A stretch of 64,000 nucleotides of DNA, taken from contig CAJJDP010000023.1 of NCBI GenBank assembly GCA_905182995.1, forward strand, positions 99,474 through 163,473. Direction: 5' to 3'. A program made the position numbers and the translations under genes. The stretch is from Paramecium octaurelia. Lineage: Eukaryota > Ciliophora > Oligohymenophorea > Peniculida > Parameciidae. Shown in pieces: positions 10,497 through 24,298 of this stretch; positions within the stretch are counted from its first letter, which is position 1; each line of letters starts with the position of its first letter. The notes under the pieces were generated by a model, which did not search any database, had not been told where the DNA came from, and saw nothing but the letters and a program-made list of their open reading frames with translations.

Positions 10497-13372
10497 TCAT
10501 TAACTATATCCTTAGAATTGAAATAATTTTTCTAACACTACTTTCAATTCAATTGGATTAACAGGTTTTGGAAGAAATGTATTGATTCCCAATTTAGAAC
10601 CTTTAATATAATTCTCTTATGTATCATAAGCAGAACAAATAACTATTGTAGATTAGTTTTATGTTAGTTTTAGAATCTAGATAAATTGAATAAGTTTACT
10701 TATTTGCTTGCTTAGAATCCATCCATTCCAGGCATTTCAATATCCATAAAAATTATTTGGTATGTTTAACAATGCTGCTGCATTTTTTGTTTAACTTTCT
10801 CAATTGCCTAAAATCCATCAAAAACTGAATCAGCTTCAATATTATAATGCTTAAGCATCATTTTTAAAGCAATTTAATTAAATGGTATATCATCTACAAC
10901 TAAAACATGAGAGCACTTTTGGCAAATTAATTTTTATTTTTTAATATTAGAGTGTTCTAAATCAATTTCTTAAAAATCTTTACAAGAAGAAATAAATTTA
11001 TGAGGAAAATATTCGTGACTGACAGGTAAGAGGATTTCTTATTGGATTTCGAAATCATTCAACCTGGAAGTAGCTTTATAGGTTTCTGAATTTTATTCTA
11101 AGTTATCTTGATCATCTTAAATTTAAGTAAATGTGTTATTTATCTTATTCGAAATCTTATCATCAATCTTTATTTTATTGAATGTATAAAATATTTCGGA
11201 TTAATTAAACTTTCCTGTTTATTGAGTAAATAAGTTCGAGGATTATTGATACGAATTTTAGTTAATTTACAAATTTTCAACTTGAAACGAAACTGAAGTT
11301 CCTTAATTTTATAAAGAATTAATAACTAATTTATTATCTTGGGCCTAAGTTAAACCTTGTACAAGTTTTGCTACAATGCTCAATCCTAAGCCTTTTTTCT
11401 TAATTTCAGCATTTTATTTTAGAATAGCACCAAATTCGCTGGTATCATATAAACTACTTCTAATTAAATTCAACTATTCTTCAGCAATTCCAATCCCATT
11501 ATCTTTAACTTCAATATTTATGCAAAAATATTCCTTTTCTGTAATGTTTAAATGAATGCAACCTCCTTCTTTAGTAAATTTAATTGAGTTATTTAATAAA
11601 TTAATTAATATTTATAATATTCTCTACTTGTCGTTACGCATCATTATATCTTTTAAACTCTTTGAAATTAGAATCTTAAATTTGATTTTTTTTAATTTCA
11701 TTTAACATTTATACAGTTCCTCTATTTCATTTATAATCAAATTTAATGGGAATTGAGTAATGTGATAAGAAAATTAATAAGATTATATGGCAGCATAATC
11801 TAAAATATCGTTGATTTAATGAATCAATAATTGTATCGAATTCTAGGCTATTCCAAGACAAGTCTTAAAGTCTTCTTCACTCTAAAATTGCTAGATTAGA
11901 TTTAACATATTCTAACAACTATTCAAAGGAGTTCTCAGTTCATGAGAAAATGATTTGATAAGACTGTGATGAATAATTTGTTCATCTCTTATCTATTAGA
12001 ATTTATGCTTATGAGTGATATTTTTAATTATTATGAGAAGTACAGGATTATCAAAGTCAGTTGTTGGTTGAAAAATAACTTTACTGCTACATTGAATTTA
12101 TGATTGAGATTAAAAGTATTCTTATTATTGAACTGTCATCGAAGTTGGGATAATTATTAATTTCAGTTTTTTTTAAGATTTAGAAAAATTAAAGCCAGGT
12201 TTGATAAACCATTCATATATAAAAACTTATGACATAAAACTTAAGTAATTGTCTCCAAAGCTTGATCCTAGAATGTTTGAATATTTTTATGGCTATATCA
12301 TAATATCCAATACATCAACTGCAATGTTTCTATTTGATAAAATACTTATTATTTATTTTAAAATATGATAATGTATTTATTTTTGATGTTGTTTTGCTTG
12401 AAAACTATTCAAATCATCTATTTAATAGTGTTGCATTTTTGCATTATTCACACAAGTCTTTATTTTTTCTAATACTTTTTCTGCTCCCTAACACTCTAAC
12501 AGTTTTTCACATTTATTGTTCATATAACTAACTTATTAGGAGGAATTTAAAATCAAAATTCCTTAAGGAAAAATGTTAAGCAGGTTTTAATAAAATGAAC
12601 ACATGGACTAGTCTGATTTGTCGAAACTTTTATTTAATTTCTGACAATTCGTCAAATTAGAATATTGAATCAATTTTATATCACTAGGAAGATCTCGTAA
12701 AATTATGCTCATGTTATGTTAAGGGGTAAGGTTGAGCGATACCTTACTTTACTATTGTATTTAAGGAAATATCTATTCATTTTAAGGCAGAGGCGTAGAA
12801 TCTCTATCCTCTTTAATCGCCAATTGATATTTAGGAAGCTTCTCTTAAAAATTATTCTTAAATGAATTATAAAGCTCAGTCGTGTATTTTATGAATAATA
12901 TACCTAATATCACCAAGCTTTCTAGCTGATAGATTTTAAAATCAATAATTACTGCACATAGCACTCTAATGATTAGATAAAATGCAATCCCCAATTTGCA
13001 AATCAAACTTTATTTACACATTGCTATTTTCAAGTAATCAATATAAGTAAAAATAATCAATAAACAATTAGAGAGTGATTATAAGTTGTGATTCATTTCC
13101 ATGTGTAAAAAGGATTCAAAATATATTACGTAATATATCAAGGATACTACATGAATAACAAAATTAAGTCCATATTCTTTTGAAATTAAAATTTGTTAGA
13201 GGCATCTCAAAAAAACACAAGACAATTGCAGTATTAATACTAAATAATTGATTGGCTATTTTAACCATATAGTGTTAGAAGCCCACCAAATGCCTTATAC
13301 GAAATTTGCAATAAAAATCGAGTTAAACCATAACATTTCCAAGAATTTTCTAACATTAATTTACAGGTTCAT
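10497..13372 (-). CDS. Transmembrane hybrid histidine kinase with receiver domain
   Basis: 950 residues from ATG 13372, one 23-nt intron at 10699-10677, and in frame throughout. Order: several hydrophobic N-terminal segments (about residues 15-190), a PAS-like region with VIFQPTTDFDNPVLLIIIKNI before the kinase, then H-box SHELRTPLN (phospho-accepting His near residue 475). Next come N-box LINLLNNSIKFTKEGG near 590, G1 DNGIGIA near 625 and G2 KKGLGLSIV near 670. The C-terminal receiver has VLVVDD, phospho-acceptor MDIEMPGMDG near 875 and LPKPVNP near 930. All key residues are present, so phosphorelay from His to the internal Asp is expected. It then probably passes to an HPt protein, as in other ciliate hybrid kinases. 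The signal sensed is unknown. Confidence 0.9.
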
Positions 13373-14459
13373 ATTGCTGTATTAAATTAAATTAAATAAT
13401 ATGCATAAAACACAAGTACATTACATTTTATTTCTTAAATACATCAAAATCATGTCCTATTTTTGGCATAGTTCTTTCATTCCCCAATTCCTAAACAGAT
13501 TTTCAAATATAAAAAATTAATTCAAGAAAAAACAAAATTAGAGTCAAAAATAGAAACTACGATAGTGTCAATACTTTATCAAAATCTTTAAAAGCAAAAA
13601 CCGGCTAAATTACAAAATCTTATTTAAAATATCAATATTCTATTGATTTCTTTTTTAGAAGTGCATTTGCGACAAAGATGAAATACATAATTACATATGT
13701 AAATTAATTTAAATACTAGGTATATAAATTTAAAAATAAAATATCAATATTTTTTATTATTGCATTTACTTTTCTATGTCTGCTAATCATCACCTAATTA
13801 TGAAAATCAATAAATTTCTCCAATGAAATTCTCTATAAGATATATTTTAAGCCATAATATTATTTCATATTACAAAAAAAAAAAAAAGTTAATTTTAAAG
13901 GCTATTTTAAAATGCTAACATGTATTCTAACATATGAAATGAAGGATAATTAGAACTTATGATAAAAATTTGAGAAATATTTTATCATAAACTATTGAGA
14001 AAAAATGAGAAGTAATAGCTTAAAAATAATATTTGATGATGCGTTAAATTTATATTGAACAACTTATAATAATTATAATAATTTTACCATTCATATCATA
14101 ATTCATACTATATTTAGAAAATATTTTTTAATTTAATAACAATAATATTTTATAAATATAATTAATTATTATACTATATAAATTATTATATAAATATAAT
14201 TAATACTTAGGGTATGCATATTGATTCTAAATTCTTGCATATACTATATATATTGGTTAATTACCATAAGATGACTTTATAAATAAATAATAATCTTATT
14301 TTCAGTGTAAAAATTTGTTGAGAAAAATTTATCCCTATTATTTGAATCTTTAAACAATAAAAATTTATGATTAGAATAGTATTAATTTTTCACATTTAAC
14401 AAACAATACATTAATATGATTTATAAAAATCTGAAAGTATATTATTTCATGATATAAAT
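13373..14459. other. Intergenic spacer, extremely AT-rich
   Basis: Nearly 1.1 kb with no gene I can support. Around 14050-14210 it becomes almost pure A/T with imperfect direct repeats of TATAAATATAATTAAT type and a run of A at about 13875. This is the longest clean spacer in the window. It lies between two minus-strand genes: the start codon of the histidine kinase is on its left and the 3' end of the giant membrane protein on its right. Confidence 0.5.
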
Positions 14460-17400
14460 TCAAGTTTTTCTTTGTTAGAATAGTTTAATATTTTTATGTT
14501 CTATTGGATCTTCATTAATATTTCCTTCAATCTATTTGATCGGCATGTATTCACTATCTAAATTTAAATCTGATTAAGATTTTTGCTTTTGAGCAACTTG
14601 AATTTTTTTGATTATTTTTTGTTCTTTTTCTTTTTCCTCCACATTTTCAAAGTTCATCTTAAGTTATTTCTCCTCTCTAACTTTATCCTTCCCTTTAAAA
14701 TTTGCAATTCTCATTCTTTCCTCTGTTTTTGTTTCTACAAATTGAGTTATTCCCTTCTTTTATTTAATTTGTAATTGCTATTAATCTGATTCAATTCCTA
14801 TTTTTTCTCTTCTTCTCTAATCTAAAAATTGCCTAACAAAATATATTGCTAAAATAATCAATAATAATGCTGTGATTGACCCTGTAAATAGTAGACCATA
14901 TAAATAATTTGAAGTAAACAATATCAAGATGGCACCAATGTAAACCTAAATTTAATATAAAAAATTACAGAGAAAACTATAATGAATAAAAACAGTTCAA
15001 TAATATTGAACCAATCAATAAGGCATGGTTTCATCCTCAAATAAAAGATAATAATGAAAAGCATTATGCAGGAAGCAAAAATTAATTAAAACGTAAAGGA
15101 ATTAGAGTCAAAATTGGCAAACAAAGAGCTTAATCCAAGTATTAATAGTTTGCATTAAACGTAAACAACTAAGTAAGTGGATCTATATTTTAAATCTAAT
15201 GAATGGTCATTAAACTAAAAAATAGGTTGCATATAGGTAGTTAATGGATAATAGATGCTTACTCCTAAAAATGCTAGTCCCATATAGATATAATGTTATT
15301 CACTTAAACATTCCACAGAATTGTCTCTCACTAAGACATAAGTAACTGAGCCAACAACATCATAGTCACACACAAAAGCATCAATAAAGGATTTCATTAT
15401 TCTTAGGAACAAGCCATTCAGAATTTATATGGCTTTTGTCAAATACCATTATGGATGAGTGTAACTGGCTGGTAACCCATTTAAAGTATTTTGGCCAAAA
15501 GTATTTTATTTTACATGATGTACAGCTATTCTTCCTAAAATTCCGTACAAAACAGAGGCAAAAAGGGAAGCATAAAAGTAAAATGAATATGAATCATAAA
15601 ATGCAGCTCCATCAACGACATCTTGCCCCTATACTTCTGAAGAAGAATCTGAACCAAACCAAGAAACATTGCTGTTAAAGGTCAAAGCTGCTAATCCATA
15701 TACATCAAAAAGTCTTGTAGAAATAGCTATGATATTACTTAATGTAGGTCTGAACTATTTTACAACTAGCTTTTTTTTTTATTGTTCTTCATAATTATTG
15801 ATTTATCTAAAGAGTTCTTCGATGGCACCTTTTGCCACTTGCTTCCAATCTCTCATCTCTAATCTAGCTTCATTTACTCTTTAAGCCCAACCCTTTCTAA
15901 CAGGCTTTTTTTTCTAATCCTCAAAACCTCCTAGAATAGTTTTCCAGCATGCTCCTAATATTTAACAAAATACTAAGTTCAGACATCTAAGGAAACTATA
16001 ACAACACTTTTTGCAACAAGATAATTTGTTATCATATTTATGTTCTACCTCTTAAACTTTCTCTGCATATTCGAAGTTAAGTTGCTTTCTTGATTTCTTT
16101 GGGAATTTTATACTGTTAGCTCTTTTAATCTGATTATTTTGTGGGTTTTATCCATCATTAATTTGAAGTAACAACATACTTTATTCATCCTACATTTCTT
16201 ACTTAGTTTGTTTTCTTCCATCAAAGTTTTCTTAACAAAAAGGATATAATTTTGGGTCAAGCGCATTATTCAGAAATAACCTATTGGTTTCTTTTAAATT
16301 ACTATATAGTGATTTTATTGATTTAATCAACCCAGGGTAAATATTACTTAATGTTAATTACTTTAATTATTAATATTTATCAACAGAGTTGTTTGGCAAA
16401 GCAGATTTGAGTAAATTTGCAAAGTCAAATTCACTTAAACTATATGTTTAATGTAACCATATTTATTTAGCATGAGTTGTAAATTCTATGATTCCAAAAT
16501 TTAAGTCTGTTAATCTACAAAATTCCTTGAAATCATTATAACAAATTGATGGAGGAAGTCCTTCTTCTTAATTACTAAATTCCATAAAAACTTCATGCAT
16601 AAATTAGGGAAATAAATTATTATCCTGTTGTAGTGATTAATAATAATCAGTTGATGTTATTTTGCTTATTGCTTTACTTGATATATCTTTTCTTTCCAAA
16701 TTTCTAAATTTTTCTGTTTTTGAGGATACTAATTATTCAACATCAATATGTTATTTTTTTTAGGCTAAAATTTGAGCGGTTGGTTCTAATTCAAAGTTTA
16801 GGAGTAATCCTGTTTTTTCATTATCATCCATCAACTTGTAGACACTTGAAAATTCTGGAATCAATTATTCCATAATTTAACCTTATTCTTCATCCATTTT
16901 ATAGATGTCTCTTAGTAAAATAATTTCATTCTCCTTATCCTTTTCTAATTATTCCATTTCTTCTAATCCACACTTACATTGGATACATTCCCAAAACATC
17001 ATTAAACATTAATTTTGTTTTTTCTCCTACTCTTCAATCTTTTTCTATTCTATTGCTTTTACAAATTTGTCATAATTAAGCTTTGAAACTAACTATTTAT
17101 TACATTCCAAATCTTCTCCTAAATATTCTATAGGACCTACAGGTTTATATTCTTCAATTAAATCTTTAATTAAAATTTGTTTAATTTCTTATTTTTGATT
17201 GATCTCCTTATTATTTTTATCTTAGAGCCCAGGTTTCTGTTATTTCTTGGCTCTCCTTTCCACAACATTACCAATAATCAAATATCTCATATAGATTAAA
17301 GAACATACAGCCATGTCGCTATAAACATGTTCCTTATAGAAATAGGCTATCAATCCTTCAACAACAAATCTTTTTTTCCTCTCAAACTCTTCTTTATTGA

Positions 17401-20129
17401 GTAAAATAGAGAAGAAGAGAGAAGTACCAGTCACTCCAAAAATGCAGATAAATAAACCACTTGCAACTGCAATTTAGGCAAAGGTTTGAAAGTTTTCTGA
17501 AGTGTTAACAAATTCAATTGATAGCATAGGCACAATGACTCCGAATGGAAAAATGATGCAACACCATAACAACGAGCTTACAAAGGCTGAGAAAAAGTTT
17601 TCATAGGCTTCTGATTGATTCTTAATATAGGTTAACACTTTATAAAGTAGAAATATGAGTGGCAATCCAAAAGCCAATGCCATAAAGAAGGTTGAAAATA
17701 TTTCATTTCCAATTATTGCACCAAATGGTATAAAGACTACTATCGGACATATCAAACCAGCTAACACAGTATAATTCTATATTTTGAGGGCTTTCATTTT
17801 CTTTTCATTTTCTATTTATTCTATTTTCTCCATATCTAGATTTGTAATTTCGAAATCATTTTTAATTTACAATGATCTTCCCGATAAGGCCAAATTGGTT
17901 AAGAAGAATAAAATCGGATGCATGACTAATAAACTAAAAATAGTTCCAATTTCTACGTCTGTTGGCTGATATTCTTTATCAAATTCTTAGGAGAACCAAA
18001 AGAATTCTCCTAAGAAAAATATCGATAAAAGAAAGAATGCAGCATTAATCCATAATCCATAAGGAGTTAGATTGTAATAGGCATATTCTCCAAAGTTGGG
18101 AAAGTCATCTTCAGATATTTGTTTGACTCTCCATACAGCTGATATAGATAGTTTGATAAAATAAGCAAATATCACAATCATTATGATGGCTCCTATTCCT
18201 ACTAAGACATAACTAGTATATAATAAGGATCCATCATCTGATTCATAATAAAGTGGAATCAGCACTCCTAAAGGAAAGGCCAAAAAGAAACATAAGAATC
18301 CTAATGAATACATTTGTAATTTTCGTTTTTCAATACCAATCATACTAATGGTCAACCAAATAGTAAATAAAAATAATGGTCCATAATAAATAGCATCTCC
18401 TATAGATAGAACTATGTCTTAAGTAGTAGATTGTGAATCCAAATAAAAGTACAATTTCAAAAATGAAAATATGATTGGAGCTCCTAAAAATAATGGGATG
18501 TATAACAGTGTTTTTGATAAATCTCTGTTAGTGATTGAAATAAAAACACCTAAAAATAAATAAATAGGAACAATGGTAACTTCAAAAGCTAAAGTCATAA
18601 TTTCACTGTAGTTGGAATACTGATTTTGAAGTATTGTTGATAGTTTTAAAAATAGCCAAATCTCAACAATAAAATAAAATATTCCAATCATATATGAGAT
18701 TATTCTAACCTTGTTCCTTTATATCCAACCTAAAGTTTATTACTGCGTTGTTTATGATCGAATGTATTGTTTTTCAAGCATATACCTGAGTCTATCAATT
18801 GCTGTCTATATTACATCTTCTGGCCAATCAAATAATCTAGCCTTAATAATAAACCATGAAAAGACTAAAATTAAAAGCAATGGTATATAAAGTTAAGACA
18901 GAACATAAGTTATCAAATCTGAAAATACTATTTAAGATGTAACAATAACATATTCTAGTATATAGTACCCAACTAAGAACACACAGAATAGACACCAAAA
19001 GTTAACTACCATAGCTGCAAAGAACTCTTTCATAAAGCTTTTCAACCAAATATATAATTAGGAAACTATAAGTCCGTTCAGTACAATTAACACAATGAAA
19101 GCTAGTATAAAAATCATAGAAAAATCGTAGTTCGCTGATGAATTCAAATTCAGCAACTAAATTCATTAATAAATCTTACGTTTAGATAATTATTACTAAG
19201 GAACCACAATGGCAGTAGCACACCTAAAAAAGTAATTATAGACACTATCCAAGTTTGTTTAATCATTATTATTCTACAACTTAAATATATTATTACATTA
19301 ATGTATATATCGTAAATAATGCTCCTAATCCTGCTAGATTATACACAATACTCTATTTATTAGCATTTGCTTGTACCTCAGAGGAACTTTATAAATCCTG
19401 AAATAAATTATAAAAATTACTAAAGTTTGGATTATGTACACGACATAAATAATCAAATAGAAACACCAAATTAACACATGATAATGGGTTATCTCAAAAC
19501 CTCCATCAAAAAATCTACATTTAGCAGAAAACCACTATTCTAACTAATTATTGATTGTTATTATTTTATTGATCCAAATAAATTTAGGATTGCTTTCTCT
19601 TTCCTCTACAAGCTGGAATAAATCTTATATGTAAGGATGATCAGGTCCTACATATGAATATTCTTTCCCCCCTATAGTAAATTTTTTAGTTATTTTTGGT
19701 ATTGGCTAAAAAGTGCTTGAATATATTATAGTAATGTACTTTGATCTAGCTAAGGAAGGTTTTGAAGAAATATCATCTCGTAAATTTTAATCCTCATTTT
19801 ATTATATAGGATTGGGTGATTACATTAATAGTAAAAATTGGGAGTAATTAATATTAATAAATAATCACAATCTTTTATTATAAATCACAGAGCTAATTTC
19901 TAATAGTATATTTTATTTAGCTTGAGCTCTTAAGATCAAATCTTCGAATTCACTTCTGCCCTAATTTGTATTCTCGAAGTAGTTTTTTATTTCTCACCAT
20001 TAGTAATACAGATTTTATTTTGTAAACTAAGGTCCTAAAAGATAGTAATTAAGGCCATAATGTAAAGAGTTCGGTTCTAAATTTTGGCATTCTATAATTT
20101 TTAATATATTTTGGATTAAAATAATTCAT
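14460..20129 (-). CDS. Giant polytopic membrane protein, unassigned; N-terminal exons unresolved
   Basis: From about 19800 to TGA 14462-14460 the reading is coherent, with introns such as GTAATTTTTATAATTTATTTCAG and a 32-nt intron near 14976-14945; over 1700 residues. It has an extracellular-looking N-terminal region, then at least a dozen hydrophobic helices, for example VTIVPIYLFLGVFISI and YYNLTPYGLWINAAFFLL. A long charged cytoplasmic insert (about 17220-16150) with CIQCKCGLEEMEQ and CCKKCCYSFLRCLN cysteine clusters follows. Three or four further helices and a highly charged tail complete the protein. I do not recognise the family; a channel, transporter or sensory protein are all possible. 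The start is uncertain: the best N-terminal frame (ECQNLEPNSLHYGLNYYLLGP) contains TGA at 19996-19994 and 19867-19865, so exon limits there may be wrong. Confidence 0.65.
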
Positions 20130-20131
20130 CA

Positions 20132-23100
20132 TCACATTTCATGATCTGATTCAGAACTCTAGCTTAAGTTTAACACATTTTCATAAGGAACAAGTTTCTT
20201 ATATATTTTATCCATATCATAGGAGTTACCCAATATTTTTGTATAAGACTCAGGTCCTTCGCTTTCAATTATTTTCTGTTTTCTTACTTTTAAGGCATTT
20301 AGTAACTTGATATTATTTAATTATACTTATTGGTCGCCTTTACTAGAAAATTTAGTATACAAGGAGTCATAAGAGGAATGGCATTTAACTTTGAAGTCTC
20401 TCAGTTTTCTTAGATAATCTGCCTAAACTTAGATGTTATTCTCTTGTTATTCGACATTTTCTGATGATATTAATAATAAGATTACAATTTTCAGTGACTT
20501 CTATATTAGACAAACTCTAAGATTTGTTCATTTAATATGCATTTTAAAATGTTAATAATTCTTCTTCTAATTTAACTTTCTTTTGTCTAGCAGCTTCCAA
20601 ATTCTATTATTACTCTGATAACTAGATTTCTAATTCACTTTTTTTTTCAATATTTGCCATGAAATCAATGAAATTAGTAGAATGACTATAATTTTATTCT
20701 TTGATATCGAATATCCCTTTAATTTAAGCATACTTTTTCTCAAATTGTTCGAGTTTCTCATGAATAGTCTTAGTATTTTTCTCTTACTACTATTTCAATT
20801 TCTTATTTTATTATAGATCGTTTTGTTTTGCCTAATTTCTTCTTAAGTTTTGAACTGACTCTAAAGCTGAATCCTAAATGTAAGCATCGGCTAATAGATA
20901 AAAGAGTGCAAATACCTGCTTAGAAAAGATGATCTAGGTTTGTCTTCTCTAATAAGGAATTCCTTATTTAATTGATTAAATTTCCTTGATGCTTCTTCTT
21001 CTGATTATAGGTAATCAAAAAGTCATCTATTGTTCTATAAAGTATTTTGATCTGTTATTTATTTTTTTAGATCTCTACTTCTTCAAATCTTATAAGTTTC
21101 TTAAAATTATTAATCAACTATTACAAGTGCTTAAGTAATATTATAATATAATTACTCTAATATATTCTTCATTCTATTGTTTATTATCCTTACATATTTT
21201 TAAGATGGTGATAACTCTTACTTTTTAGATACTGCTTGTTTTATAAGATTATTCAGCCTCTTATAATTATTTTTCGAGTTCAATTTTAGTTTCCTTCAAC
21301 TCTTCTAAATTAGATAACTCCTTCTTTATGTAACCCTTATTAAAATCGATGATTTTTTATTATTTAAGTATCTTTGCCAATTTTAAATTCTCATAAGTCA
21401 AAGTATCTAATTTCTTTCTCATTTGCTTTGCTTATTATTCTAACAAATGCAACTGCTTTTGAGAATGTTTTTGGATATCTGTCTTAAGGATTGGGAAGAT
21501 TTCAGTTTATTAATATGCATTCAAAGATAGCGAAGATGATTAAAATGACTTTAATCTACCTTTTTGAGATTTAAATTTATCCAACAATTTTACAGTATTC
21601 TATCCATCATTTGGTCTATTTTCTATAGTGATTTTAATCCCTTTGGATTCTTAATTGAGAGTATCTAAATCTGTGAAATCCTATGTGATAAACATAGTTC
21701 GTTCATATTTTTCTTAGGACATATTTAGAGACGAAGCATTGATACTATCAATTCTTGGGAGAATAGCTTTGCTTCTATCAAACCTGCTGGCTTAAGAATT
21801 GTCAAAGGTGTATTCTAGTTTGACTGGCTAAGGCTGATTCAAAACACTGGCTTAAGGAATCAAGATGATGGACTATTATTGTTCTTCTGGTTCAGTTTCA
21901 TACATCAATTTCTTCTTCAACTTAGCTTCAATGGCAATTTTTAAAGCAGCTAAATATTATTATCTGTATTTTACAGTTTGTATAAGCATGTTCTTCTTCA
22001 ACACTCATGTAATCGGTGGCAGAAGAGAAACAGTGCTTGATAGTTTTGGAATAATCACATTTTTTACTAATACTCAAACATGCCCAAGGGAATTGGATCC
22101 AAATCCATCTCTTATAATAGTAGTCTGATGACACTCTATCTCCAGTGATCTCTTCCTCACCAGACAACAATTCTCTTTTTTCTGTTAACAACTTTTACAG
22201 TATCTTTTACATTAAATATTTGTATTCATCAATGTCTAAAGTCTAAATAGTTTCCTATTCATCAGGTTCTGTTTCACTAGATTTTATCATTTATTTTAAA
22301 TAGTGATTTCTGACTTCATATCTATTTTATTGTATTTCTACATTTTGAGACTCCATTTTAGTTAGAGCAGGTGTTTTGATTGCCTTGGCCACTCTTTTTA
22401 AATGTTTTGCAGGATCAAATTACTTTAATTCTGGATCTTTGTTAAAGTATAAATCTAATTTCAAGATTTCTTATAGCAATCCTATGTCATATAAATCTTA
22501 TAAGACTCCAATAATGGGAGGGTGTCTAAAAACAGGAGTGTTTTTGGTTTCAAAGTCTCCAAATTCTTTGAGAAATCTCGAGACTTAAATAATGATTCTA
22601 AAGAGATCCTCTGCACTTGGATGATAATGGATTTGGAAACCTTCTACTGCCTTGTTATATTCTAAGACAGGATCGAACCCATTTTCTTCTAATTTTTGCC
22701 AATATCTACAGAGATCATATTTATTATTAGGGTTGAATAATAATAAGAAGTTCTCAATAATGCTGATGACTTCTTTTAATCTAAAATAATTTTTGGCTGA
22801 AAATAAATGGAATGTTTCTTCTTCTAATTTTCTAATTGAATTGTTGGTGTATTTATTGATTGTTTCTGCAATTTTATCATGCAATTATAATGTTTTTTCA
22901 TTGTGATAACAATTGATAACGCATTTTTTGAAAATTTCATTATGAATAATCCATAATTCTCTATGTTTCATTAGGAATATCTTAAAGAAAAGTAGGAATA
23001 ACTTCCATTGTTTATCTTCAAATTCACAAACTGATTAGATTTCTTTAAAAGTCAACCCTTTTTATGTAATTGCAAGAACAGTGATAAGTTGAATGAATTT

Positions 23101-24283
23101 TGGATCTTATTTCAATTCTGGAGTTTTGGGAGTAAAAATAAAGCTCTCACTAAAGAATTTTAATTGGAATGTGAATAATTCTTCAACAGTTCTGAAATGT
23201 TTGATCTGCTGTAAATTTAATTCTTTCAAGATGTTTTCAACAACATCAATATCGATATCCTTTAATTCTACTAGGCCATCTGTTGGATAAGGTAAAAATA
23301 CTGTCATGAAACTCCTTACAAAGAGTGGTTAATTTCTGACTTTGTAATGCAATTGGATAAATAACTCTTGGATAGTTTACACTCTTTAATCGGACTAAGG
23401 GAATAAGTTTAAAGAATACAAGAAATGATTGCTTTCCAAAATGGCCATTGACCATGATTTTGATTACTTTGGGATCACAAGTTATGGGAATCACATGACA
23501 GGAAGGTTTGAGTATTCGCATAGAATTAGAATTTTTTTCAGCAGTTACAATAACTTTAATGTTTTTTGGGAAGTATTTAGGCAACCAGAAGGAGACGTTG
23601 GCTTCTCTATGAACATCTAGCATGTCTCTGAAATTATCTATTCCTTCGAATATCAATATGACCTAGAGTGATTTAGACATACAAACATACTTTATCATAA
23701 ATGACTTTGGCTCCATTTAAGAATTGCTATTCCAATTCTCGACTGCATATTTCCAACCAATAATGGAAGTATCTACGGAGTTTCTCTTCCACCAATTCGA
23801 CTTTCTATTTGATGTTGAGGGTCTCTCTTAATTTAATTAGTATTCGGTAGATCGCAAAAAAGTAATTGCTGTTCTTGCCTGATTGGGTAGCGAAATGAGG
23901 GATGATATAATCTTAATAACGCTATGATTAGGTGTATTGTTACTCCTTTTTTGTTTTTGGCATGATATTCCATCCATTTGACTAACAGAGTTTTCTTTCC
24001 AATTCCATCATCTGCTTCCAATACCAAGGGAGTGTTTTAATGCAATGATTTCTCTTCATCCAGCCAATCCTCGATCTCCAAAAAGTAACGATCCAAACCA
24101 GAAGCAGTTCTAAAATCAATTGTATAAGTTACTAATTTTTGTAATATTCGACGACTACATCGGATGAACTTGAATATGAATGAATATGTACTCTATGTAA
24201 TTCATGTTCTCATGTCTCATCGATTCTATAGTCGTTTTCTTATCTTTTGGAGAAGTTGGTCGATTTGAATAAGCGTCGTCCAT
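20132..24283 (-). CDS. NACHT/NPHP3-like P-loop NTPase with long C-terminal coiled coil
   Basis: ATG 24283 to TGA 20134-20132, ten introns of 22-33 nt, 1298 residues after splicing, exactly in frame. After a short disordered start, LEADDGIGKKTLLVKW near residue 80 is a variant Walker A. It is followed by DYIIPHFATQSGKNSNYFFAI, a strand-helix block like the NACHT domains of NPHP3 and TEP1. Then come VILIFEGIDNF (Walker B-like) and SFWLPKYFPKNIKVIVTAE (sensor 1 region). A helical STAND-type middle follows (FVYSIF-free, many LxxLxxF helices) to about residue 750. The C-terminal third is heptad-rich coiled coil (LEQQAKQMRKKLDTLTYEN). STAND NTPases act as ligand-driven oligomeric switches or scaffolds, in NPHP3 at the cilium. 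Family placement is by motif only. Confidence 0.75.
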
Positions 24284-24298
24284 TTTATATTTAAATTA
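24284..24298. promoter_or_regulatory. 15-bp gap between divergent start codons
   Basis: Only 15 bases (ATATTTAAATTAATG-type sequence) separate ATG 24283 (minus) from ATG 24299 (plus). Both starts head well-supported genes. Any promoter must overlap the two coding regions, or one gene must really start further inside. Confidence 0.4.

Noticed and set aside
14050-14210. A/T repeats as a possible telomere or replication origin
   Set aside because: No C4A2/C3A3-type telomeric repeats and no defined origin motif; the stretch is merely low-complexity spacer.
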